DNA from: Candidatus Tectimicrobiota bacterium
GTDB taxonomy: Bacteria > Tectomicrobia > Entotheonellia > Entotheonellales > Entotheonellaceae
Length of the DNA stretch: 64,000 nt
Direction: 5' to 3'
Assembly (NCBI GenBank): GCA_026005175.1
Contig: BPKO01000008.1
Span: forward strand, 1-64,000
The notes beneath the pieces were generated by a model that did not search any database, had not been told where the DNA came from, and worked only from the letters and a program-made list of their open reading frames with translations. This document shows positions 41,713 through 50,081 of the stretch, one piece after another (position 1 is the first letter of the stretch; each line of letters starts with the position of its first letter). A program made the position numbers and the translations under genes.

Positions 41713-44700
41713 GCCGCACCCGCCGCAGGCGCCCCCGCAGCCAGGCTTCGGCTTCCAGCCACAGGGAAAAGACGGTAGGCACCAGCACCAGCGTAAACAG
41801 CGTGGAAAGCAGCAGGCCGCCAAGCTGCACGGCGCCCATGCCGCGGTAAAGCTCGGAGCCAGCGCCACTGGCCAGCACCAGGGGCAGAAAGCCCAGCAGG
41901 CTGCTGGCGGTCATGAAAATGGGGCGCAGGCGGTCGCGGGCGCTTTCGATGATGGCCTCTTGCGGCGGCATGCCGGCCCGCATGTGGTTGAGCGCTTGCT
42001 CGACCAGCAAAATGGCGGCGTTGACCACGATGCCGGCCATGATGATAAAGCCAAGCATGGCCAGCACGTCCAGCTTCACGGTGGGCTCTACGGCGTGCAG
42101 CAGGCGCAGGCCGAGGACGCCCCCTACCAGGGCCGGCGGCAGGCTGAAAAGAATGACCAAGGGGTACGTAAAGGACTCGTACAGCGAGCACATGAGCAGG
42201 TACGTGATGACCACCGCCAGGAGGAACGACCCCTTGAGGGAATCCCAGGTGCGGTCGAGGTCCCGGGCCTGACCGCTCACCTCCAGGCTGTAGCCCAGGG
42301 GCAGGCGCTGCCGCAGCGGCCGCAAGACCCGAGCTTCGAGCAAGTCAATGGCACTCTGCAAGGCCACCTCGTCTTTCAGGTTCACGGTGAGCCGGATGGC
42401 CCGCATCCGATCCTGGTGCTCGATGCGCGTGGGTCCTTCGGCCTCGCGGAGGGTAGCGATGTCGGTCAGGCGCACCGGACCGCCGTGGGGCGGGTAAAGC
42501 AGGATCTGGTCGAGGGTCTGCGAACGCACCGTGCCCCGCGGTGCCCCCAGCAGGGTGAGGTCGAGCTCCTTGCCGTGCTCGCGGAAGGTGCCGGCCAGGG
42601 TGCCGGCCAGAAAGGTCTCTACAATGTAGCCCACGTCGCTTACCGAGAGGCCCAGCGCCGCGGCTTTTTCCCGATCCACGTCGACGTGCAGCTCGGGATT
42701 GCCCCATTCAAAGCTCGAGCGCACGAAGTTGACCCCGGGCAGCTCGCGGGTTTGCTGCTCAATGGTGGCCGCCAAGTGGCGCACCGTCTCTAGGTCGTTG
42801 CCTTTGACGTCCACGTCCAGGTTGGTGCCACCCAGCAGCTGGCCGCGGCGGCGAAACAGCGACGCCTGGGTGATAAAGACGGCGCGCGTGCCGGGGACGC
42901 CACCGGCGCGCCGGCGCAGCTCGGCGATCACCTGCTGCATGCCGCGGATATCGGCATACTCGGGCTTGACGATGATGCCAAGCAGGGGATTTTCGGTGCG
43001 CACCACGGTAAACAGGCGCTGGATCTGGGGCAGCTGGGCGAAGCGGCCCTCGAGCTCGACGAGCAGGCGCTCGATCTGCGCCAGGTTGTACCCGGGCGGC
43101 ACCTGCACCACGGCCAGGATGAGGTTGCGGTTGCCCTTGGGCAGGTAATCGAGCGGCGGCAGGAAGAGCCAGGCCAGGGCCAGGGCGCCGCCGGTCATTC
43201 CCCCCACCAGCAGCAGGCGCCGCAGCACACCCCGGCGCAGCCAGGTGAGCAGGCCAAGCAGCGCCGCGCTGAAGGCCCGCCCCAACCAGGCCAGCAGCAG
43301 CACGTCGAGCAGGCGCTGCCCGCGGCCCGAAGCTGCAGGCGCCGCCACGCGCAGCACGCGCGCCGCCATCATCGGCACGATGGTGAGGGCCACCACGAGC
43401 GACAGGGCCGTAGAAATCGAAGTGGCGATGGCGATGTCGCGAAAGAGCTGGCCGGCTTCGTCTTTGACGAAAAGGATCGGCATGAACACCGCCAGGTTGG
43501 TCAGCGTTGAGGCCAGAATCGCCCCCCACACTTCCCGCGCCCCGTCGAGTGCCGCCTGCACGCGCGACTTGCCGCGCTCGCGGTGGCGGAAGATGTTTTC
43601 CAGCACCACGATAGAGTTGTCGACCACGTTGCCCACGGCAAAGGCGAGGCCAGCGAGCATGACGATGTTGAGGCTGCGCCCCAGGGCGTCAAGCACCACA
43701 AAGGTGGTGATCACCGACACCGGAATCGACAGGCCGATGACCAGCAGGCTGCTGGGGCTGCGCAGGAAAAAGAGCAGCACCATAACGGTAAGCAGCGACG
43801 CCCACAGCAGGTTGTCGGTAACCAGGTGAAGGGCGTCGTAGATGTAGTCCGTCTCGTCGTAGACTTGCTGCAGGCGGATGTCCTTGTCGGCATAGAGGGC
43901 GTTGAGGTGGGCGATTTCTGCCTTCAGCCGGCGCATCACCTCGATGGTGTTGGCCCCCGTGCGGCGCACCACGCCAAAGCCCAGGGTGGGCTTGCCGAAC
44001 TGGCGAATGAGCCGGGTGGGGTCCTTGTAGCCAAACTGCACCCGGGCGATGTCGCGCAGGTAAACGGGGTTGCCGTCCTGCCAGGCGACGATGACCTGCT
44101 CGATTTGCTGCAAGTCGGTAAACTGCCCCACGGTGCGCACCAAGTGGCGCTTTTTGCCCTCGTCGAGGGTGCCGCCTTTGAGGTTGCGATTTTCGCGCAG
44201 CAGGGCGTCGCGCACCTGGTCCACGCGCAGGCCTCGCGCTGCCATGGCCGCGTAGTCAAGGATCACCTGCACTTCGCGTTCCTGGCCGCCAAAGAGCCAC
44301 ACCGCCCCTACGCCTTCGAGGCGCTCGAGGCGCGGCTTGATGACGTCTTCGGCTTCCTCGCGCACTTCGTTGATGTCGCGGGAGGTGTGGACGATGATCC
44401 AGGCAATGGGCGTCTCTTCGTCTGAGGAAACGGCGCGAATCACCGGCCGCTCGGCGTCAGGGGGCAAGTCGCGCACCATGTCGAGCTTTTCCGACACCTC
44501 GAGGCGGGCCACGTCTTTGTTGACGCCCCAGTCAAAGCGCAGCACGATGACGCCGCGGCCCTCGTACGAAGTCGATTCCATCTCGCGCAGGTTTTGCACC
44601 GAGGTGAGGCGCTCTTCCTGGCGGTCGACGATTTCGTGCTCCACTTCCTGCGGGGCCGCGCCTTCGTAAACGGTTTCGACGGAGATCTCCGGGCGCTCGA

Positions 44701-44818
44701 CGGTGGGCGTCATCTGCATGGGCAGGCGCTGCAGGGCCAGGATGCCAAAGAGCAGCGCCAGGATGACGCCGACGACGACCGTCACCGGGTAGCGGATGCA
44801 GAAGGCAATCAGTGACAT
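41663..44818 (-). CDS. RND-family efflux permease
   Basis: A 1051-residue inner-membrane proton-driven pump with the two-fold RND layout (12 membrane segments, two large periplasmic loops). It starts MSLIAFCIRYPVTVVVGVIL; AAAGGA lies nine bases before this ATG, while an in-frame ATG nine bases upstream is too close. The proton-relay segment in TM4 is FAVGNVVDNSIVVLENIFRH: the first Asp of the AcrB pair is kept and the second is Asn. The sequence is closer to the drug/hydrophobe (HAE) group than to CusA-type metal pumps, as far as can be judged by eye. It is the last gene of a six-gene operon under an ECF promoter. No outer-membrane factor gene is adjacent. Confidence 0.92.
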   Translation of the reverse strand: MSLIAFCIRYPVTVVVGVILALLFGILALQRLPMQMTPTVERPEISVETVYEGAAPQEVEHEIVDRQEERLTSVQNLREMESTSYEGRGVIVLRFDWGVNKDVARLEVSEKLDMVRDLPPDAERPVIRAVSSDEETPIAWIIVHTSRDINEVREEAEDVIKPRLERLEGVGAVWLFGGQEREVQVILDYAAMAARGLRVDQVRDALLRENRNLKGGTLDEGKKRHLVRTVGQFTDLQQIEQVIVAWQDGNPVYLRDIARVQFGYKDPTRLIRQFGKPTLGFGVVRRTGANTIEVMRRLKAEIAHLNALYADKDIRLQQVYDETDYIYDALHLVTDNLLWASLLTVMVLLFFLRSPSSLLVIGLSIPVSVITTFVVLDALGRSLNIVMLAGLAFAVGNVVDNSIVVLENIFRHRERGKSRVQAALDGAREVWGAILASTLTNLAVFMPILFVKDEAGQLFRDIAIATSISTALSLVVALTIVPMMAARVLRVAAPAASGRGQRLLDVLLLAWLGRAFSAALLGLLTWLRRGVLRRLLLVGGMTGGALALAWLFLPPLDYLPKGNRNLILAVVQVPPGYNLAQIERLLVELEGRFAQLPQIQRLFTVVRTENPLLGIIVKPEYADIRGMQQVIAELRRRAGGVPGTRAVFITQASLFRRRGQLLGGTNLDVDVKGNDLETVRHLAATIEQQTRELPGVNFVRSSFEWGNPELHVDVDREKAAALGLSVSDVGYIVETFLAGTLAGTFREHGKELDLTLLGAPRGTVRSQTLDQILLYPPHGGPVRLTDIATLREAEGPTRIEHQDRMRAIRLTVNLKDEVALQSAIDLLEARVLRPLRQRLPLGYSLEVSGQARDLDRTWDSLKGSFLLAVVITYLLMCSLYESFTYPLVILFSLPPALVGGVLGLRLLHAVEPTVKLDVLAMLGFIIMAGIVVNAAILLVEQALNHMRAGMPPQEAIIESARDRLRPIFMTASSLLGFLPLVLASGAGSELYRGMGAVQLGGLLLSTLFTLVLVPTVFSLWLEAEAWLRGRLRRVRPRPAVLVGEPEEEVRA

Positions 44819-44831
44819 AGGCGGCATTCCT

Positions 44832-46073
44832 TTAGCGGGCGGCGGGCTCGCGCACCTCTACCGGCGTCTGATCCCGCAGCGTTTCGTTGCCGGTCACCAC
44901 CACACGGTCCCCGGGCTTGAGCGCGCCCTGCAGGACCTCCACCCGTTCTCCTACGGCACGGCCCGTCTCGACGGGAACGCGGCGGGCGGTTTGGGCCTCC
45001 ACCACGAACACCACCGTCTGGCCTGCCTGCCGCACCACGGCGTCTTTGGGCACCAGCACCGCCGGCCGCAGCTCGCCCAGGCGCAGGCGCACGCGCGCCG
45101 ACATGCCGGCTTTGAGGGCGGCGTCGGGCGTGTTGGGCACCTCGATTTTCACCGGAAAGGTGCGGCTGGCCGGGTCGGCCTGCGGAATGATCTGCTGGAC
45201 GTGCCCGCGAAACGTCTGCCCGGGAAAGGCGTCCAGCACCACCTCCGCCGGGTCGCCCTGGCGCAGGCGGGCCACGTCTTTTTCGTGTACCGGCACGCGC
45301 ACCAGCACGCGCCGCAAGTCGACGAGTTCCGCCACCGGGCCGCCGCGCTCGACCCACTGCCCGACTTCGGTGTAAAGGCGGGTGACAAAGCCGGCAAAGG
45401 GGGCGCGAATCGCCGTCTTCTCGACATCGGCCCGCAGCCGCTGCACGCGCGCCTGCAAGCGGCGCACCTCGGCCTCGGCCGCTGCCAGATCTTCGGGCCG
45501 CGTGCCCAGCTCGGCCACACGCAGCGCCTGGCGTGCCCGCTCGTACTGCGCCTGGGCAGCGCGGTAGGTGCTCTCTGCCAGCTCGTAGTCGGCAGTGCTG
45601 GCGATCTGGCGCGCTTGCAGCGCCCGCAGGCGTTCCAGGTCCTTGGCGTACTTTTCCACCCAGGCGCGGCGCTCGGCGACTTCGGCGCGCTTTTCCTCGA
45701 TTTCCTCTGGCCGCAGGCCGCGGCGCAGCTTTGCGGCGGTGGCCTGGGCACGGGCCAGCTCGGCCTCGGCTTCGGCCAGGGCGAGCTCGAGGTCGGTGGC
45801 TTTGAGCTGCACCACCACCGCGGTGTCGCCGGCCACGGCCTCGCCCTCGCGCAGCGGCACGCGCAGGGCGAGGCCGGCAATCTCGCTGCTGAGGGTGGTG
45901 CGCCGCAGCGGCTCCACCGTGCCCACCACTTCGATGTGCGCCGCCACCGGCTGCACCACCACCGGCTGCACCACCACCGGCACGCGCCGGGGCTGTGCCT
46001 GCCCGGCGGGCGCCACGAGCACGGCCAGGCTCAACAGCACGGCCAGGCAGCAGCGCTCAGCGCGGCGGCGCAT
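44832..46073 (-). CDS. RND efflux periplasmic adaptor subunit (membrane fusion protein)
   Basis: A 413-residue adaptor that links the pump to an outer-membrane channel. It has a signal peptide (CCLAVLLSLAVLVAPAGQA), a barrel-sandwich/lipoyl half EVVGTVEPLRRTTLSSEIAG, a long alpha-helical hairpin (about residues 100-215), then the returning half TAIRAPFAGFVTRLYTEVGQ and beta-barrel and membrane-proximal domains. The reading is intact. It starts 17 bases inside the upstream Spy-like gene and ends 13 bases before the pump start. Confidence 0.93.
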   Translation of the reverse strand: MRRRAERCCLAVLLSLAVLVAPAGQAQPRRVPVVVQPVVVQPVAAHIEVVGTVEPLRRTTLSSEIAGLALRVPLREGEAVAGDTAVVVQLKATDLELALAEAEAELARAQATAAKLRRGLRPEEIEEKRAEVAERRAWVEKYAKDLERLRALQARQIASTADYELAESTYRAAQAQYERARQALRVAELGTRPEDLAAAEAEVRRLQARVQRLRADVEKTAIRAPFAGFVTRLYTEVGQWVERGGPVAELVDLRRVLVRVPVHEKDVARLRQGDPAEVVLDAFPGQTFRGHVQQIIPQADPASRTFPVKIEVPNTPDAALKAGMSARVRLRLGELRPAVLVPKDAVVRQAGQTVVFVVEAQTARRVPVETGRAVGERVEVLQGALKPGDRVVVTGNETLRDQTPVEVREPAAR

Positions 46074-46536
46074 CGGGCATTTCCTCCCTTGCTGCCTCGT
46101 GGCGCTGCCAGAGCTCGACCAGGGCGCGGCGCTGCTGCGGGGTTAGCAAGGCGCGCATGCGCAGCAGGGTGCGCAGCCGCAGCTTCCACTTCTCTAGCTT
46201 CAGGGCGCCGATCACTTCCGCTTGCCGCAGCACTTCGGTTTCGTCCGGGTCGTCCTGCTCGAGCAGCTGGCGCAGGCGGCTGTAAGCGGCGTGCAGCTCC
46301 TGGCGCAGCTCGGCCTCCCTGGTCCGCGCGGCAGCAGCCAGCTGACGCAGGGTGGCCAGGGTCTCTTCTTCCACGCCCAGCTGTGCGGCGTGCTCGGCGA
46401 GCCAATCGGCGGGCAGCCACGACCGCCGCGGCTCCCCGGCCCAGGCGCCGGCGGCCAGCAGCGCGCCCCCAAGCAAGGCGATCAGGAGACGCCTGGCGGC
46501 CCGCACCGGCCCTTCCTTCCCTACCCGACGGCTCAC
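46057..46536 (-). CDS. Spy/CpxP-like periplasmic protein, second copy
   Basis: A 159-residue exported helical protein: signal region LLIALLGGALLAAGAWAG, then long amphipathic helices including ELRQELHAAYSRLRQLLEQD and LRTLLRMRALLTPQQRRALV. The LTPQQRRAL segment is the LTxxQ-type motif of Spy, CpxP, ZraP and CnrX relatives. It is a paralogue of the protein at 47542-47988. Its ATG overlaps the anti-sigma stop by four bases. It may sense metals or misfolded protein and pass the signal to the anti-sigma factor (inference from Cnr-type systems). Confidence 0.82.
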   Translation of the reverse strand: MSRRVGKEGPVRAARRLLIALLGGALLAAGAWAGEPRRSWLPADWLAEHAAQLGVEEETLATLRQLAAAARTREAELRQELHAAYSRLRQLLEQDDPDETEVLRQAEVIGALKLEKWKLRLRTLLRMRALLTPQQRRALVELWQRHEAAREEMPDAPPR

Positions 46537-46919
46537 GGCTGCGCCTCAGTCCAGGGGCGGTCCAGAAACACCTGCGCCAGCACCCGATACTCCGCAGGCA
46601 AGACGGCGCTTTCTTCCTCTGCCAGGGCGTCTTCCAGCACCGCCTGCAGCAGGGGCATGGCGTCGCTTCTTGTTTCTGCGGGCGGCAGCCGTTCCCCGGG
46701 GTGGCCGGAAAAGAGGAGCCAGAGGAGGGCTGCGGCAGCGGCGGCACCGGCGGGCAGCAGCCGGCGCCGGCGGCGGCGCCGCTGCAAGCGCGCCCATACC
46801 GCAGCGTCAAATGCGGCACGGCGGGCCGCCGAAAGCGGCGGCGGAGCAAAGTGGCGCGCCAGGCGCCCGACAAAGGCCTGCTCGGCAGGCTGCAGCCTGT
46901 CGTCCTGGGGAGCGTTCAT
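46533..46919 (-). CDS. Probable anti-sigma factor, single-pass membrane protein
   Basis: A 128-residue protein with a cytoplasmic N-terminal part (RLQPAEQAFVGRLARHFAPP), a stop-transfer arginine run and one membrane segment LLPAGAAAAAALLWLLFSG (about 54-72), then a short periplasmic tail. It does not show the zinc ZAS motif. Position right after the ECF sigma gene, four-base overlap with it and with the Spy-like gene behind, and topology fit a sigma-sequestering membrane protein like CnrY or RseA. Confidence 0.72.
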   Translation of the reverse strand: MNAPQDDRLQPAEQAFVGRLARHFAPPPLSAARRAAFDAAVWARLQRRRRRRRLLPAGAAAAAALLWLLFSGHPGERLPPAETRSDAMPLLQAVLEDALAEEESAVLPAEYRVLAQVFLDRPWTEAQP

Positions 46920-47482
46920 GGGGCTTGTCCTCCCGTGTCGTCGGCCAGATCGGCCAGCTCCTGGCGCAGCAGCCGCAGGGCTCGGTGCAGGTGGCTCTTC
47001 ACCGTGCCCTCGGGCTTGGCCATCACCTGGGCCGCTTCGCGCACGCTGAAGCCCTCGAGGTGGACGAGGACAAAGGCAGTGCGCTGGCTAGGGCTGAGGC
47101 GCCCCAAGGCGGTAGCGATGCGCCGCCGCAGCAGTGGGTCACCAGGCCCCTGCGGGGCAGCAGGCTGCTGGTCCTGTCGCCGCCAGGCGGCGCGCACCGC
47201 TTGCCAGCGCCAGTAACTCTGGGCCTGGCGTACCAGAATGCGGTAGAACCAGGTGGCCAGGCTGGCCTCTTCCCGGAAGCGATCCAAGGCGCGGTAGGCC
47301 TTAACAAAGGCTTCCTGGGCCACGTCCTCGGCAGCCGCCGCATCGCCCCCGACCAGGCGCCAGGCCAGGCGCCAGGCCCGCTCCCGGTAAGCCACCACAA
47401 AAGCGCGGAAGCGGGCGTCACGTTCTGCCTCCCTCACCGTGCCCACCCGGGCTGCCGGCGCATGCGCCACCCTCCCTGCCAT
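46916..47482 (-). CDS. ECF-type RNA polymerase sigma factor
   Basis: A 188-residue sigma-70 family protein without regions 1 and 3. Region 2 is AYRERAWRLAWRLVGGDAAA with EDVAQEAFVKAYRALDRFRE and TWFYRILV; region 4 is LSPSQRTAFVLVHLEGFSVR with KPEGTVKSHLHRALRLLRQE. I place the start at the ATG 47482, though a GTG six codons upstream is in frame and neither has a strong ribosome-binding site. It probably drives its own operon through the promoter at 48030-48060. Confidence 0.88.
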   Translation of the reverse strand: MAGRVAHAPAARVGTVREAERDARFRAFVVAYRERAWRLAWRLVGGDAAAAEDVAQEAFVKAYRALDRFREEASLATWFYRILVRQAQSYWRWQAVRAAWRRQDQQPAAPQGPGDPLLRRRIATALGRLSPSQRTAFVLVHLEGFSVREAAQVMAKPEGTVKSHLHRALRLLRQELADLADDTGGQAP

Positions 47483-47541
47483 GGCCCCGCTGCTGCGCAC
47501 GCCGCTTTCTGCTGGCGGCGAGCCACCGCGCCGCCGGCGGC

Positions 47542-47988
47542 TCAGCGCTCGCCACCGCGGTGCCGCTCGCGGGGCTTGTGCAGCGCTTCGCGCAGGCGCG
47601 CGCGCTGCTCCGGAGTCAGTTGCGCGCGCACCGCCAGCAGCGTCCGCAGGGTCTGCTGGCGCAGCTTGGTCTGCAGCTCGCCGATGCGGTCGGCCTGGGT
47701 CAGCACGGCGCTTTCATCCGGCAGGTCCTGCTCCAGAAGCGCGCGCAGCGCCTCGTACGCCGCTCGCAGCTGCCGGCGCAGCTCGCGCTGCTCGGCCCGC
47801 GCCTTGTCGATGATCTCGTAGACGGCAGTGCGCTTTGCCTGCTCCAGGTCAAGGCCTTCCAGAGCGTGCTCGAGCCGCCACAGGAAATCGCCCCGGTGTC
47901 CCCACCCGCGGGCCGCCGCCGTTGTTGCCAGGGCGAGCCCCAGGGCGAGCAGCAGCACGACTTGTCCCATGGTACCATATCGCTTCAT
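47542..47988 (-). CDS. Spy/CpxP-like periplasmic protein, first copy
   Basis: A 148-residue exported helical protein (signal GQVVLLLALGLALATTAAA). The core AEQRELRRQLRAAYEALRAL, then LLEQDLPDESAVLTQADRIG and RTLLAVRAQLTPEQRARLRE align throughout with the second Spy-like protein of the operon. An N-terminal GWGHRGDFLWRLEH may supply metal ligands. AAGGAGG lies seven bases before the ATG. First gene of the operon, 36 bases after the -10 of an ECF-type promoter would place its mRNA start. Confidence 0.85.
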   Translation of the reverse strand: MKRYGTMGQVVLLLALGLALATTAAARGWGHRGDFLWRLEHALEGLDLEQAKRTAVYEIIDKARAEQRELRRQLRAAYEALRALLEQDLPDESAVLTQADRIGELQTKLRQQTLRTLLAVRAQLTPEQRARLREALHKPRERHRGGER

Positions 47989-48029
47989 CGGTCGCCTCCT
48001 TTGCCAGGAATGCCAAAGCGGTCGTCCCT

Positions 48030-48060
48030 TTAGACGCCGGGGGCGGCCCTGCGGGTTACC
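48030..48060 (-). promoter_or_regulatory. ECF sigma-factor promoter of the Spy/sigma/RND operon
   Basis: On the minus strand GGTAACC (48060-48054), a 17-base spacer and CGTCTAA (48036-48030), the classical AAC...CGTC form of ECF promoters. It lies about 40 bases before the first gene and is the obvious target of the sigma factor encoded two genes on, giving positive autoregulation. Confidence 0.72.
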
Positions 48061-48071
48061 TGTTATGCCGC

Positions 48072-49022
48072 TCAGGGGCCGCAGCGGCGCGCGGTGGCAA
48101 AGGCCTCGTGCACGCCGGTGACGCCAAACCCCTGCACCGTGGCGCCCCCGGGAAGGTAAATGCGGTCGCCAAGCGCCGCCGCGCCGATGCCGTGGCGCGG
48201 CGTGGGCATGGGCGGCAGCGCCTGCCAGCGGTCGTGGAAGGGGTCGTACACCTCTACCTCGGCAAAGAGGCCGTCGCTGCGCGCCGGGTTGCCCTCGCCG
48301 CCAAAGACGTAGAGGCAGCCCTGGAGCACGGCGCCGGCGATACCGCCGCGCGCTGTAGGCAGGGGCGCTTTGTGCACCCAGCGGCCCGTCGTGGGGTCAA
48401 AGGCTTCCAGCGCGTTGGTGATGCCCCGGATGCCGCCGCTGCGGCCGCCTACGGCGTAAAACGTCGTGCCCACCACGCCGGCAGCCAGGTGGTTGCGCGG
48501 CGAGGGCATGGGAGGCAGCGGCGTCCAGGTATCGGTCTGCGGGTCGTAGACGGCAAAGTCGCGCTCGCGCGGCGCAGGCGAGCCGCCAGCGGCATAGATC
48601 TTGCCGCCGATTACCCCGGCAGCAAGGGCACCGCGGGGCTGGGGCAGCGGCGCCTTGCGGTGCCAGGTGCGGGTGGCCGGGTCGTAAGCCCACACCGTGT
48701 CCACGGGGGCAAAACGTCCCCCTTGCAGGCCGCCGATGACGTAGAGGGTGCCGCTGACCACCGCGGCGGCGGCATGGTGCACCGGCACGGGCAGCGGGGT
48801 GGCAAACTGCCAGCGGTCGGTGGCCGGATCGTAGACTTCCACGGTGGCGGCGGTGCCGCCGCGGGCATCGATGCCACCGATGACGTAGATCTTGCCGGCC
48901 AAAGCGGCCACCGCCACTTCCTGGCGCGGCACTTGCAGCGGCGCCAGAGAAATCCAGGTGTCGGCCTTGGCCGGCAGGGCCACGGCCAGCGCAATCCCAA
49001 GAAGCAGCGGGCATGCCAGCAT
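48072..49022 (-). CDS. Secreted Kelch-repeat beta-propeller protein
   Basis: A 316-residue protein with signal peptide MLACPLLLGIALAVALPAKA and six Kelch repeats filling the rest. Each repeat shows a double glycine after hydrophobics and a YDP...W element, for example KIYVIGGIDARGG, VEVYDPATDRWQ, TLYVIGGLQGG, KIYAAGGSPAP, TFYAVGGRSGG and CLYVFGGEGNP. Such propellers bind sugars or proteins at the cell surface. It ends ten bases or so beyond the ECF promoter region on the same strand, so it is downstream of nothing obvious and probably has its own promoter near 49030-49180. Confidence 0.88.
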   Translation of the reverse strand: MLACPLLLGIALAVALPAKADTWISLAPLQVPRQEVAVAALAGKIYVIGGIDARGGTAATVEVYDPATDRWQFATPLPVPVHHAAAAVVSGTLYVIGGLQGGRFAPVDTVWAYDPATRTWHRKAPLPQPRGALAAGVIGGKIYAAGGSPAPRERDFAVYDPQTDTWTPLPPMPSPRNHLAAGVVGTTFYAVGGRSGGIRGITNALEAFDPTTGRWVHKAPLPTARGGIAGAVLQGCLYVFGGEGNPARSDGLFAEVEVYDPFHDRWQALPPMPTPRHGIGAAALGDRIYLPGGATVQGFGVTGVHEAFATARRCGP

Positions 49023-49189
49023 GGCGCTCTCCTTCTACAGCCAGGGGCGAGGCGGGGAGAGGGCTCCCCGCCCCCAACGGTAGCGGATCTGCGCCGGCAA
49101 CGCCAGGGGTGGCAGGCCCCTTGCAGCCGCGGCCCCAAAGGCCTTAGAGTATTGGGAAGCGAAAGGCGGTTTGCAGGGTAAGGATGGGC

Positions 49190-50062
49190 ATGGTGGCCGC
49201 AGCGATGCAGGGGCGGGTTTGCCTGATCACCGGCGCCACTTCCGGCATTGGCCTGGTGACGGCGCGGGTACTGGCGCAGCAAGGCGCCACGGTGCTGGTG
49301 GTGGGCCGCGACGCGGCGCGGGGCGCGGCGGCGGTGCGCCACATCCGCGAGGCAAGCGGCAACGCGGATGTGGCGCTCTTTCTGGCCGACCTCTCGGTGC
49401 AGGGGCAAGTGCGCCGCCTGGCGGCGGAAGTGCGGCGGCGTTTTTCCCAGCTGCACGTGCTCATCAACAACGCCGGAGCGCTCTTTTCGCGGCGCACCCT
49501 GAGCGCCGACGGCATCGAGATGACGTTTGCCCTCAACCACCTGGCCTACTTTCTGCTCACCCACTTGCTGCTCGACCGCCTCAAGGCGAGCGCCCCGGCC
49601 CGCATCATCAACGTCGCCTCCGACGCCCACCGCAGCGCCACCCTCGACTTTGCCGACGTGCAGGGCGCCAGGCGCTACAACGGCTGGCGGGCTTACTGCC
49701 AGTCGAAGCTGGCCAACGTGCTGTTCACTTACGAGCTGGCGCGCCGCCTGCAGGGTAGCGGGGTTACCGCCAACGCCCTGCACCCCGGCTTTGTGGCCAC
49801 CCGCTTTGGCCACAACAACCGGGGGCTGTGCGCCTGGACGATCCGCCTCGCCCAGCTGGTGGCCTTGAGCCCGGAGCGCGGCGCCGAGACCGTCGTCTAC
49901 TTGGCCACCGCCCCCGAAGTGGCCGAAGTGAGCGGGGCGTATTTTGTCAAAAAACGGCCGGTGTCTTCGTCACCGGCCTCGTACGACGTGGAGGCAGCGC
50001 GGCGGCTGTGGCAGCTCAGCGCCGCCCTCACCGGCCTGGCTCCGGATCCGGCCGTGGCCTAA
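49190..50062 (+). CDS. SDR-family oxidoreductase, retinol-dehydrogenase-like
   Basis: A 290-residue classical SDR: GATSGIGLVTARVLAQQG, NNAGALFSRRTLSADGIEMT, INVASDAHRS with the catalytic serine and YCQSKLANVLFTYELARRL with Tyr-x3-Lys. The length and VLINNAGAL...LNHLAYFLLT region match the retinol dehydrogenase/WW-oxidoreductase-like branch. The ATG at 49190 has TAAGG at the right distance; one at 49184 is too close. The next gene starts 19 bases after its stop. Confidence 0.9.
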   Translation: MVAAAMQGRVCLITGATSGIGLVTARVLAQQGATVLVVGRDAARGAAAVRHIREASGNADVALFLADLSVQGQVRRLAAEVRRRFSQLHVLINNAGALFSRRTLSADGIEMTFALNHLAYFLLTHLLLDRLKASAPARIINVASDAHRSATLDFADVQGARRYNGWRAYCQSKLANVLFTYELARRLQGSGVTANALHPGFVATRFGHNNRGLCAWTIRLAQLVALSPERGAETVVYLATAPEVAEVSGAYFVKKRPVSSSPASYDVEAARRLWQLSAALTGLAPDPAVA

Positions 50063-50081
50063 CCCTAAGGAGAAGGCGCCG

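Noticed and set aside
44796-47216. An 806-codon plus-strand open frame over adaptor, Spy2, anti-sigma and sigma genes
   Set aside because: The minus-strand genes are recognisable, tightly overlapping and have their own starts, whereas this frame has no recognisable sequence.
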